DNA from: DATGFK01 sp040007395
GTDB taxonomy: Bacteria; Chloroflexota; Anaerolineae; Aggregatilineales; UBA2796
Direction of reading: 5' to 3'
Length of the DNA stretch: 39,613 nucleotides
Assembly (NCBI GenBank): GCA_040007395.1
Contig: JBDTVG010000150.1
Span: 1 to 39,613 of the forward strand
Both the position numbers and the translations under genes were made by a program. This document shows positions 16,872 to 24,461 of the stretch, piece by piece (the stretch's first letter is position 1; each line of letters opens with the position of its first letter). Under the pieces are notes generated by a model. It was not told the origin of the DNA and did no database searches. It saw only the letters and a list, made by a program, of their open reading frames with translations.

Positions 16872-18188
16872 ATGATGATGAAACGAGACTCTATGGCTGT
16901 ATCTGTGACTGTTCCTATACGTCGTATCGCAATGTTAAGTGTCCACACCTGCCCATTGGCTGTGCTTGGCGGCAAGAAAACAGGTGGCATGAATGTCTAT
17001 GTCCGTGAATTGAGCCGAGAACTTGGTCGGCGTGGCATCAAGGTTGATGTCTTTACCCGTAGTCAGAATCCTTGCATCCCCCCGATTAACCAGACATTGG
17101 GCGAAAATGCCCGTGTGATCCATATCCCATGCGGCCCAGAAGTGACGCTTGATCCTGACCAGATCTACCCGTATTTGCCGGAATTTGTCAGCAACGTGTT
17201 GGCTTTTGCCGAAGAAGAGGCGATTCACTACGACCTGATCTACAGCCATTACTGGCTGAGTGGTGTCGTTGCTCATGAACTGCGAACGGCGTGGGGAATC
17301 CCTGTCGTGCAGCTTTTCCATACGCTTGGCATGATGAAGGATCGGATAGCCCACAACCCCAGCGATCCCGCTGAAGTTCCAGTAAGTTTGCGGACTTTCA
17401 ACGAGATTGACATCATGTCGTGGGCGGATAAGCTGATCGCGGCGACTCCCGCCGAACGCGCCCAGATGTTGTGGCTGTACCGAGCCAACCGCCATTCTAT
17501 CGAAGTCGTCCCCCCCGGCGTAGATCTCACGCGCTTTAAGCCTATCCCAGCAGAGGCGGCAAAGCGGGCGATTTGGCTGCACCCCGATCAAAAGCTGCTG
17601 CTGTTTGTTGGGCGGCTCGAACCGCTTAAAGGCATCGATATGATCTTCAAGGCAATGGCGATTATCAAAAGCGATGCGCCGCAGTTGGTCGATAATTTAT
17701 CGCTAGCTATTATCGGTGGTGACCCTGACCCCACAACCGATGACAGCCAAGAGATGGAACGGCTCAAGGCGCTGCGAACGGAAATGGGCTTGGGTGAGTT
17801 AGTCGTCTTTCTCGGTGCGAAGGATCAGGACACGCTCAACTACTATTATTCTGCCTCCGAAGCGCTGATCATGCCCTCCGACTATGAGAGCTTCGGTATG
17901 GTGGCGTTGGAAGCAATGGCAAGTGGTACGCCCGTGATCGCTTCCGAGGTTGGCGGGTTGGCCTATCTGGTGCGCGATGGCTACAATGGCTACCATGTGC
18001 CTGTGCGTGATCCGCAAGCCCTCGCCGCCAAGATCCGCGTGATCCTTGAACAGCCCGAAACACGTCAACAACTCGGCAACAATGCCCGCGAAGTGGCTCA
18101 GGAATATGCGTGGCCTCGTATCGCGGATCGGCTGCTAGACATTTTCGCCGCGATGATCCCGGCCAAGCACGTCCTTTCCGCTTATTAA
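16872..18188 (+). CDS. Glycosyltransferase family 4, MshA/sucrose-phosphate-synthase-like
   Basis: Complete GT-B protein of 438 residues; ATG 16893 is an alternative start. The N-terminal half has 'LGGKKTGGMNVYVRELSREL' and 'DLIYSHYWLSGVVAHELR', typical of MshA and sucrose synthase relatives. The C-terminal half carries 'VPPGVDLTRFKPIP', 'LLLFVGRLEPLKGIDMIFKA' and the nucleotide-sugar-binding block 'PSDYESFGMVALEAMASGTP' ending in 'GYNGYHVPVRDP' (EX7E motif intact). It should transfer a sugar from UDP- or GDP-sugar in the cytoplasm. MshA-like names are common for this branch, but mycothiol synthesis is unlikely here. It follows the acyltransferase in the same direction. Confidence 0.9.
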   Translation: MMMKRDSMAVSVTVPIRRIAMLSVHTCPLAVLGGKKTGGMNVYVRELSRELGRRGIKVDVFTRSQNPCIPPINQTLGENARVIHIPCGPEVTLDPDQIYPYLPEFVSNVLAFAEEEAIHYDLIYSHYWLSGVVAHELRTAWGIPVVQLFHTLGMMKDRIAHNPSDPAEVPVSLRTFNEIDIMSWADKLIAATPAERAQMLWLYRANRHSIEVVPPGVDLTRFKPIPAEAAKRAIWLHPDQKLLLFVGRLEPLKGIDMIFKAMAIIKSDAPQLVDNLSLAIIGGDPDPTTDDSQEMERLKALRTEMGLGELVVFLGAKDQDTLNYYYSASEALIMPSDYESFGMVALEAMASGTPVIASEVGGLAYLVRDGYNGYHVPVRDPQALAAKIRVILEQPETRQQLGNNAREVAQEYAWPRIADRLLDIFAAMIPAKHVLSAY

Positions 18189-18294
18189 GCGTAAGTTTCT
18201 CACAAAGCTGCTCTCTTATACCACTTGTGAAGCGCCGCGATGCGTGTCATGATCAGCCGCCTATGTGGGTCTATTCAGACATAAGGAAATTTCT

Positions 18295-18768
18295 GTGAAA
18301 CGAGTCCACGCGCTTCTTCCAACACTGGCGTTGGCGATAACGGTTCTTTCGTTGGTGGCGTGTGCTCCTGTACCTGCCGCCACTGCTACGCCCGCCGCGC
18401 CAACTTGCGATAAAGGTACGGGTCAGGTAATCACAACGGCTTCGGGGTTGCAGTACGAGGATTTGGTGATCTGCAAGGGAACCTTTGAGGCCCGTCCCGG
18501 CAGAACGGTTGCGGTCAACTATATAGGCACGCTCCAAGATGGTACAAAGTTCGACAGTTCCTATGATCGTAACCAGCCATTCCCCTTTCAACTTGGCGCG
18601 GGCAGCGTGATTCCGGGCTGGGATGAGGGCATTGTCGGCATGACCATCGGCAGCAAACGCCGCTTGACGATTCCGCCGAATTTGGCGTATGGGCCGCAAG
18701 GTCGCCCACCGGTTATTCCCGGCAACGCGACACTGATCTTCGAAGTCGAATTGGTGGGCGTGCAGTAG
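18295..18768 (+). CDS. FKBP-type peptidyl-prolyl isomerase lipoprotein
   Basis: 157 residues from GTG 18295, chosen because AAGGAA lies at 18283-18288 and the resulting N-terminus is a proper lipoprotein signal ('VKRVHALLPTLALAITVLSL' then the lipobox LVAC). The mature domain is a single FKBP fold: 'TVAVNYIGTLQDGTKFDSSY', 'PFQLGAGSVIPGWDEGIVGM', 'LTIPPNLAYGPQGRPPVIPG' and the final strand 'LIFEVELVGV'. Aromatic and hydrophobic active-site residues are present. It would speed proline isomerisation during folding of exported proteins at the outer face of the membrane. It is followed after 24 bp by the HyuB gene. Confidence 0.93.
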   Translation: MKRVHALLPTLALAITVLSLVACAPVPAATATPAAPTCDKGTGQVITTASGLQYEDLVICKGTFEARPGRTVAVNYIGTLQDGTKFDSSYDRNQPFPFQLGAGSVIPGWDEGIVGMTIGSKRRLTIPPNLAYGPQGRPPVIPGNATLIFEVELVGVQ

Positions 18769-18792
18769 CTGCAATATAGACATAATTCCAGC

Positions 18793-20352
18793 ATGACTGT
18801 AGACGCGATTAGCCTTGAAGTCTTCAAGAACTTATTTGCCTCTGTTGCGGAGGAAATGGGTGTCACTTTGCAGCGTGCTGCCTTTAGCCCTAATATCCGC
18901 GAACGGCTGGATTTTAGCTGCGCTTTGTTCGATGGACAAGCGCGAATGGTGGCACAGGCGGCGCATATTCCAGTCCATCTGGGGAGTATGCCCGCCTCTG
19001 TCGAGAATGCGGTGCAAGCCTTCGCTACTTTCCGTCCCGGCGATGTGATTATTCTCAACGATCCGTATCGCGGCGGGACTCACCTGCCCGATATTACGAT
19101 GGTTTCACCGATCTTCATCGAAGGCACAATACGTTTTTTCGTCGCCAGCCGCGCCCATCATGCCGATGTCGGCGGGATGTCGCCGGGATCGCTGCCGCTG
19201 AGTACCGAGCTTTTTCAGGAAGGCGTGATTATCCCACCTATCCGCGTGATCGACGCGGGGGTGCGTAATCAGGGCGTGCTGGATCTGATCACCGCTAACA
19301 GCCGTGCGCCGCACGAACGGATAGGCGATCTAGAAGCGCAATTAGCGGCACACCGGGTCGGAGAACGGCGGCTGCTCTCGCTTATCGAATCGCATGGTGC
19401 GGCACAGGTCGAGGAACACGCCAGCGCTCTCATGGATTACTCGCAGCGTATGACCGAAGCTGTGATCATTGCGATTCCTGATGGTGACTATACGTTTGAG
19501 GATGCTCTTGAAGGCGATGGTCAGCGCGAATATCGCATCCCGATCCGCGCCCATATCACGGTCAAGGGATCGCAGATGCACGTCGATTTCGAGGGAAGCG
19601 CTCCACAAGTGGTCGGCAATCTAAATGCAGTTGAGGCGATAGTCCGTTCGGCAACATGGTATTGTGTGCGACTGCTAGCAAGCGATGACGTTCCGGTTAA
19701 TCATGGTTGCTTCCAGCCTGTGACCGTCACGACTCCAGCACACAGTCTGCTCAATCCCGATTTTCCCGCGTCAGTGGTTGCCAGCACGACAGAGACGAGT
19801 CAGCGGATCGTGGATGTGGTTCTCGGTGCGTTGGCCTTAGCGCTGCCAGATCGTATTCCGGCGGCAAGTCAGGGGACTATGAACAACATCACCTTCGGCG
19901 GCACGGTCAATGGACAGGCGTTTGTATATTATGAAACCATCGGTGGCGGACATGGCGCGGGGCCAACCGCCGATGGCCTAAGTGGACGGCAAAGCCATAT
20001 GACCAACACACACAATACGCCCGTCGAAGCGTTGGAGCAGAGTTTACCTGTCCGTGTGACTGAGTACAGTTTGCAGCGTGGATCGGGCGGGATGGGTCAA
20101 CACACGGGCGGCGAAGGAATCCGACGGGTCTATGAATTTCTCGTTCCCGCGACAGTGACGATCAATAGTGAGCGACGTATCGGTGTGCCCTATGGCTTGC
20201 AAGGCGGCAAGTCTGGTCAACGCGGCGTGAACAAGCTGGTGCATCATGGCGTGGAAACGATTCTTAGCGGCAAATATACTGGCACTGTCGACGCGGGCGA
20301 TCAGGTGATTATCGAGACTCCGGGCGGCGGGGGTTGGGGGAAAGTGCAGTAA
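18793..20352 (+). CDS. hyuB: Hydantoinase B/oxoprolinase family protein
   Basis: Protein of 519 residues that matches the HyuB family along its length: 'LEVFKNLFASVAEEMGVTLQ', 'FDGQARMVAQAAHIPVHLGS', 'PGDVIILNDPYRGGTHLPDI' and 'FVASRAHHADVGGMSPGS' (metal-binding histidines), and 'GGGHGAGPTADGLSGRQSHM'. The C-terminus 'DQVIIETPGGGGWG' is also typical. HyuB works with HyuA in ATP-dependent opening of hydantoins or 5-oxoproline, or as part of acetone/acetophenone carboxylases. No HyuA gene is present on either side, so the partner must be elsewhere or fused there. The start has no clear Shine-Dalgarno. Confidence 0.92.
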   Translation: MTVDAISLEVFKNLFASVAEEMGVTLQRAAFSPNIRERLDFSCALFDGQARMVAQAAHIPVHLGSMPASVENAVQAFATFRPGDVIILNDPYRGGTHLPDITMVSPIFIEGTIRFFVASRAHHADVGGMSPGSLPLSTELFQEGVIIPPIRVIDAGVRNQGVLDLITANSRAPHERIGDLEAQLAAHRVGERRLLSLIESHGAAQVEEHASALMDYSQRMTEAVIIAIPDGDYTFEDALEGDGQREYRIPIRAHITVKGSQMHVDFEGSAPQVVGNLNAVEAIVRSATWYCVRLLASDDVPVNHGCFQPVTVTTPAHSLLNPDFPASVVASTTETSQRIVDVVLGALALALPDRIPAASQGTMNNITFGGTVNGQAFVYYETIGGGHGAGPTADGLSGRQSHMTNTHNTPVEALEQSLPVRVTEYSLQRGSGGMGQHTGGEGIRRVYEFLVPATVTINSERRIGVPYGLQGGKSGQRGVNKLVHHGVETILSGKYTGTVDAGDQVIIETPGGGGWGKVQ

Positions 20353-20559
20353 ATCGCGATTATCGAAAACGTCAATAATTCAGCAGATGTGCGCTATAGT
20401 TCCCTAAAATATGCATTGTATGGATACCAACGGTTAGGGCTTGACTAACCCGTCTCTCGGTACCGTACTACTTGCCTGATAACCTTTGCTTGCCCCCCTG
20501 ATAACCCTGATTGTTGCGATCCTTCCCACTTTGAGCATAATCATGGCCTCGTTGGGAAA

Positions 20560-20584
20560 AGCTAACCGTAACACAGGGTTAGCT
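20560..20584 (+). repeat. 8-bp inverted repeat before the GT39-like gene
   Basis: AGCTAACC (20560-20567) and GGTTAGCT (20577-20584) pair perfectly around a 9-base loop, ending 19 bases before ATG 20604. A related hairpin, GGTTAG/CTAACC, lies further upstream in the same gap (about 20434-20452). The 250-bp gap holds no gene or clear ribosome site. Confidence 0.35.
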
Positions 20585-20603
20585 GTGCTATGCGGTATTT
20601 TCA

Positions 20604-21914
20604 ATGACTCCTGCCTCGCGACAAAAGCTGATAGACTCTCTCTACGTCGGACTGCTGGTGCTCTACGTGCTGGCAGGTATGATGCTTACCCCCTTTCATG
20701 GCGACGAAGCCACAATCATTTACATGAGCAAAGATTGGTATCTGCTGACTGTGCAGCACGATCTCCCGCAAGTGCTGTACCGCGAGGGAATTACTGATCC
20801 GCGCCTGTCGAACGATCAGGAGTTCCGGCTAGAAAACGGCGTGATCTCCAAATATGCGATTGGCGTAGCTTGGACTCTAGCGGGTCTGACTATCCACGAC
20901 ATTACCGATCCTTGGTTTTGGGGGGCAGACTACAACGATAATCAGGCGCATGGACACATCCCGACTCCGGCGATGCGTTTTGCCGCCCGTCTCTCCTCAA
21001 CGTTGATGCTGGCCTTGAGCGTGGCAATTGTGTTTGCCATCAGTAAACAGCTTGGCGGACGCAGCACGGCATGGATCGGTGCATTTGTTTACGCGACCTT
21101 GCCCGCGCTGCTGCTCAATAGTCGCCGCGCCATGTTCGAAGGAGCGACGGCGTTGGCGATTACCTTAATCCTGCTTGCTGGAGTAGGGATTGCACGCCGC
21201 CTCCAACGCGGTGATGGCGCTCGCAGCCTATGGATCGGTTGGCTGTGGTTTGGGGCAGCCAGTGGCTTTTGCATCGGAGCCAAGCATAGTTTGCTGTTGG
21301 TGATCGCTGCTATCGGCGTGATGCTGCTGATCTTGAGTTGGCGCAATCTGCTGCGAACAGTGGGTTATGCGTTTGTCGCGGGGTTGCTAGCGCTAACAAT
21401 CTTTATGGCGATCAATCCGGCATGGTGGAGCCAACCGCTGCGAATGCCTGCCTATGTCGCGGGCTTACGGGCGGGCATTCTAAAAGTGCAAGTAGACATC
21501 TTCGGCGGCTGGACAAATAACGGGGATCGTATCACGGCGTTGGTACGCTACCCGTTTGGCGAGGCGCAGTACTTCGAGGACAAAGCCGACTGGGCAGCAT
21601 GGATTGGCACTCAGATTGCCGCCTACAGCCAGTCGCCGTGGGGCGGGATCGTCTGGGATCGCTTCGGTATCGTGGTTTATCCATTGCTAGCAGTCGGCGT
21701 GATAGCGCTGTTGTGGGTGCGAAAACCGCCGCAGATCCTGTTTTTAGGTACGTTAATTTTGACCGTCGGGCAAGTGTTTGTGCTCACACCGCTGCCGTGG
21801 CAGCGCTACTATTTGCTATTGGCAGCGCCGTGGTCGGTCACATTGGGGATCGGCGTTACGGCGTGTTGGCGGTTTGCTGTGAATTATCGCCGCAAAGCAC
21901 TTCGCCCCGTTTGA
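20604..21914 (+). CDS. GT39/PMT-like membrane glycosyltransferase
   Basis: Integral membrane protein of 436 residues. After the first helix ('LYVGLLVLYVLAGMML') the loop 'TPFHGDEATIIYMSKDW' carries the acidic DE motif of the ArnT/PMT superfamily, whose acidic residue is essential for catalysis in relatives. About nine further hydrophobic helices follow ('TLMLALSVAIVFAISKQLGG', 'TAWIGAFVYATLPALLLNSR'). It lacks the large C-terminal domain of the 639-residue paralogue at 35137-37056. It is expected to use a polyprenyl-phosphate sugar outside the membrane. Its own promoter is not evident; the acceptor is unknown. Confidence 0.85.
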   Translation: MTPASRQKLIDSLYVGLLVLYVLAGMMLTPFHGDEATIIYMSKDWYLLTVQHDLPQVLYREGITDPRLSNDQEFRLENGVISKYAIGVAWTLAGLTIHDITDPWFWGADYNDNQAHGHIPTPAMRFAARLSSTLMLALSVAIVFAISKQLGGRSTAWIGAFVYATLPALLLNSRRAMFEGATALAITLILLAGVGIARRLQRGDGARSLWIGWLWFGAASGFCIGAKHSLLLVIAAIGVMLLILSWRNLLRTVGYAFVAGLLALTIFMAINPAWWSQPLRMPAYVAGLRAGILKVQVDIFGGWTNNGDRITALVRYPFGEAQYFEDKADWAAWIGTQIAAYSQSPWGGIVWDRFGIVVYPLLAVGVIALLWVRKPPQILFLGTLILTVGQVFVLTPLPWQRYYLLLAAPWSVTLGIGVTACWRFAVNYRRKALRPV

Positions 21915-21929
21915 TAATCAGCAGTGGAT

Positions 21930-22115
21930 TCAGTCTGGCGGGAGTTCTGGTGGATCGTCGTCTGGTGAGGACTCATCGTCGCCATCTTTCCCGGCGTGGC
22001 GATCTCCGATCCAGATGACCAACATATAGGCCACAATCGCCGCCCCGATAACGACTACTGTCGCTTCGTCGGCGATGCCAAGCGCCCCGTGCGCCAGATA
22101 TATCGGGAACCGCAT
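21930..22115 (-). CDS. Small single-helix membrane protein
   Basis: Protein of 61 residues from ATG 22115 with AAGGTG eight bases upstream. One transmembrane helix ('EATVVVIGAAIVAYMLVIWI') separates a short N-terminus from an acidic, proline-rich tail ('GDDESSPDDDPPELPPD'). Codon pattern, ribosome site and plausible topology support a real gene. It is downstream of the two FHA genes in the same direction and could be part of that transcript. No function is known. Confidence 0.6.
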   Translation of the reverse strand: MRFPIYLAHGALGIADEATVVVIGAAIVAYMLVIWIGDRHAGKDGDDESSPDDDPPELPPD

Positions 22116-22172
22116 AATTCACCTTGCACACTCTGATCCTTAACTTAGATCGTAGCGCAAGGTGAATTTTTT
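22116..22172. other. 12-bp inverted repeat: plus-strand terminator or hairpin hiding a ribosome site
   Basis: AATTCACCTTGC (22116-22127) and GCAAGGTGAATT (22157-22168) are perfect complements separated by 29 bases. On the plus strand six T (22167-22172) overlap the right arm's end, as in a terminator for the GT39-like gene. On the minus strand the arm beside ATG 22115 contains its AAGGTG ribosome site, so the hairpin would block it. Confidence 0.5.
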
Positions 22173-22180
22173 ACATAGGA

Positions 22181-23662
22181 TTAGGCTAGCCTCGGCAAAT
22201 GTGGGCGGACTCGGATCGTGCCTGCATAGTCCAACGGCGCACGAGTCCCTTGGGTCGCAGACACCCAGAAGAAATAGCTCCGACTCTTCAATACGGGGCG
22301 CTGTCGCACATCGAACTGAATCGGGATTCTGATCATTTGTCCCGGCGGCAGTTCGATCCAAGGGTGGGTGATAATGACAAACACACCACTGCCGGGAGCG
22401 CATTGTCCGTTGATGAATATTTGGGCAGCTTCTTGAGTATGGTTTTGCAAATGCAAATAAGTTGGGCGGGAATCACTGAGATGGGCTGGGTCTAGCCAAC
22501 CGACCAGATCAGGGGCGTTCTTGAAAACAAGTTTGAGCGGCAAGCTGATCATAATCTGCGAAACCGCCAGATCGTTGAGATATAGCACAGCCTCCAAGCT
22601 CGTGGCCGGGAGGGTCGGTTGTGTCTGCAAGACCAGATCGACGGCGCGGATTTCGCCGGGAGCAAGCGTCAGTGTAGGCGCAGAGAGGATCAGCCAGTCA
22701 CTAGGCAGACCCGCCACAATGAGTTGTAAGTTAACGGTGTGGCTGTATTCATTGCGTACCGAAAGTAGTACGCGGATACGTTCGCCCAACACTACATTGA
22801 CAGGGTTGATGGACAGCAGCGCACTCAAGCGACCCTGATAGTTCCATACTTTGCGTAATGTCTTGCCACTAACCACGACAGGATCGACCGTTTGGTTGGC
22901 GGGCAGGCTTGCTGATCGCACCGTTTTGAGCAAGGAGCCAACATGCCGTTCCGGGTGGTAATCGCCTTCCGTAGCACCTACCGCTTCAAGGTCAGCGTCG
23001 GAGCGAATGTCTCGGCCTGTTCGCTTCAAGGATAGTTCGGGCGGCGTGGGTCGCCATGTGGTCAGTTCGGTTTTGTCTATGGAGTGCGCTGGTAGAATTC
23101 CGTCGGTACTGTACGGATCTGTCAATTCTGCCAATTGCATGGGTTTCGGGGCAGTCAAAACCATCGCACCCTGTGCAGCGCTGTCTGTTTTAGTATCGTA
23201 GCCAGCTTGAGCATCGGTCAGAATAGCGGCGGTTGTGCTGTGGCTGCGATCTACTGGCTCCGAGCCATTGATGGCATTCACGCGACGTTGTGCGTTGAGC
23301 TTTTTACTCCCGCGAGAGCTGCCGGCAATATCCTCCGCAAAACACAGCGTATAGCCATCAACCTTAACCACATCGCCAGAGCGCCACTGACGAGGTACAA
23401 AAGTCGCCACTGGTGTGTCGTTTAACAGCAAACTTGCCGACTTACCCAGATTGACGATCAAGACTTCGTTGGTTTCCGTCATGAGCAAGTCAGCATGGAT
23501 CGGGAGAATGCTCTTTCCGTTTAGCCTGAGATCGGCTTGCGGACCCGCACCAATCGTCAGCACCCGCTTCATACTAATCTGCCCGCTATAAGTGATACCC
23601 TTCCCGTCAACCGCGATAATTTCACGGAAAAGCAGGCTATTGCTGGTAGTGCTGTGGCCCAT
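22181..23662 (-). CDS. FHA-domain protein with NEW3-like C-terminal region
   Basis: Protein of 493 residues from ATG 23662 (AGGAAAGG just upstream). Residues about 25-110 form an FHA-like domain ('VLTIGAGPQADLRLNGKSIL', 'GKSASLLLNDTPVATFVP', 'WRSGDVVKVDGYTLCFA'), though the usual SxxH and NG motifs are weak. A long low-complexity linker follows. Residues about 280-390 look like an Ig-like NEW3 module ('RVLLSVRNEYSHTVNLQLIV', 'LPSDWLILSAPTLTLAPGEI'), and a second Ig-like segment closes the protein. FHA domains bind phosphothreonine. It has no signal peptide. It follows the smaller FHA gene by 26 bp, so they form an operon. Confidence 0.82.
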   Translation of the reverse strand: MGHSTTSNSLLFREIIAVDGKGITYSGQISMKRVLTIGAGPQADLRLNGKSILPIHADLLMTETNEVLIVNLGKSASLLLNDTPVATFVPRQWRSGDVVKVDGYTLCFAEDIAGSSRGSKKLNAQRRVNAINGSEPVDRSHSTTAAILTDAQAGYDTKTDSAAQGAMVLTAPKPMQLAELTDPYSTDGILPAHSIDKTELTTWRPTPPELSLKRTGRDIRSDADLEAVGATEGDYHPERHVGSLLKTVRSASLPANQTVDPVVVSGKTLRKVWNYQGRLSALLSINPVNVVLGERIRVLLSVRNEYSHTVNLQLIVAGLPSDWLILSAPTLTLAPGEIRAVDLVLQTQPTLPATSLEAVLYLNDLAVSQIMISLPLKLVFKNAPDLVGWLDPAHLSDSRPTYLHLQNHTQEAAQIFINGQCAPGSGVFVIITHPWIELPPGQMIRIPIQFDVRQRPVLKSRSYFFWVSATQGTRAPLDYAGTIRVRPHLPRLA

Positions 23663-23688
23663 ATTTCGCCTTTCCTAAACTTAAGTGG

Positions 23689-24138
23689 CTATGCCCTGTG
23701 TAAATGTCGTGCAAAAGATTTGACAGCTAACAACGCTTTGAACGGATTACCCTTTTCGTTGGATATGGATTCCGGCGCATCAACTGTCATACGGGTCGGA
23801 ATTGGAATTGGTTCGATGCGTGCGTTACGGTCAATCAATTCAAGCTGAACATCGTTCAAATACAAAGTGTCGCCGGGATACCATTCAAAAGGTTGTCTAG
23901 AGGAGAGTCTGCGTCCGTTGATGACAGTGCCGTGATAACTTCCGAGGTCCGTTAGATAGACACAACTACTGCGAACCACGATTTGAAGATGCTGGGGGGC
24001 GACAAACCGGGAGGGGATCTGAAGGTCGGCCTGTGGAGCCGAACCAAGCACGAGTGGGCGACTGGTGAGAGGCACCGTACAGAATGTGCCGCCCTCGACT
24101 GCGTAACATAGGGTAAATGCCGATGTGTCAGTATCCAT
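23689..24138 (-). CDS. FHA-domain protein
   Basis: About 149 residues from ATG 24138, which has GGAAAG about eight bases upstream; the longer open frame to 24348 has no ribosome site and looks non-coding. A canonical FHA domain is visible: 'RPLVLGSAPQADLQIPSRFV' (GR/S motif region), 'APQHLQIVVRSSCVYLTDLG' (H near the S-x-x-H position), 'SYHGTVINGRRLSS' (G-T-x-x-N-G loop) and 'YPGDTLYLNDVQLELI'. It would bind phosphothreonine peptides, probably linking to a Ser/Thr kinase not present here. It is first in the two-gene FHA operon. Confidence 0.85.
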   Translation of the reverse strand: MDTDTSAFTLCYAVEGGTFCTVPLTSRPLVLGSAPQADLQIPSRFVAPQHLQIVVRSSCVYLTDLGSYHGTVINGRRLSSRQPFEWYPGDTLYLNDVQLELIDRNARIEPIPIPTRMTVDAPESISNEKGNPFKALLAVKSFARHLHRA

Positions 24139-24192
24139 TGCAAACTTTCCATTCATTGTATAGAACTTAGCATAATACCGCCTAGCCACTGC

Positions 24193-24237
24193 TGTCATGG
24201 GACTACTGTCCTGACATGATTGGGACACAAGTCCCAA
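24193..24237. repeat. Two adjacent hairpins upstream of the FHA operon
   Basis: The first (24193-24216) pairs TGTCA with TGACA and GGAC with GTCC around TACT, with a 2-base bulge. The second (24220-24237) pairs TTGGGAC with GTCCCAA around ACAA. They share the GGGAC/GTCC core and lie 55-100 bases before ATG 24138. The 323-bp gap (24139-24461) otherwise holds only the LacI promoter. Confidence 0.4.
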
Positions 24238-24393
24238 ATTTTGCCGGAAAAGATTTGTTTCAAAAAGTTGCGAAGCATAATTGTATTGTGTCTGTAGGCG
24301 CGCCCAGAGATGATCCCGCCCCGTCTTAACGGCTGGTTTGACTACCAACTACAATGATCGCAGTTTGCTTCTAAAAAGCGGCAATGGAATTGC

Positions 24394-24422
24394 TTGACAA
24401 GCTAATTTTGTTAAGCTATGAT
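24394..24422 (+). promoter_or_regulatory. Sigma-70-type promoter of the LacI regulator
   Basis: TTGACA (24394-24399), 17-bp spacer, TATGAT (24417-24422). Eleven of twelve consensus bases match, at ideal spacing. Transcription would begin at about 24429, inside the operator, giving a leader of some 30 bases before GTG 24462. Confidence 0.85.
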
Positions 24423-24426
24423 AAAT

Positions 24427-24443
24427 TACGTTACAGTAACGTA
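24427..24443. promoter_or_regulatory. Palindromic operator over the transcription start
   Basis: TACGTTACAGTAACGTA is a perfect 17-bp palindrome with one central base, lying 4 bases after the -10 box. Position and symmetry suit a LacI-family repressor, most simply the product of this gene. Confidence 0.72.
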
Positions 24444-24461
24444 GCACAACGTGACGATAAA

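Noticed and set aside
18271..18783. Minus-strand open frame of 170 residues
   Set aside because: Antisense to the well-supported FKBP gene and without recognisable domains.
20441..20475. TTGACT as a -35 box for the GT39-like gene
   Set aside because: The hexamer 17 bases downstream (CGTACT) is too far from a -10 consensus.
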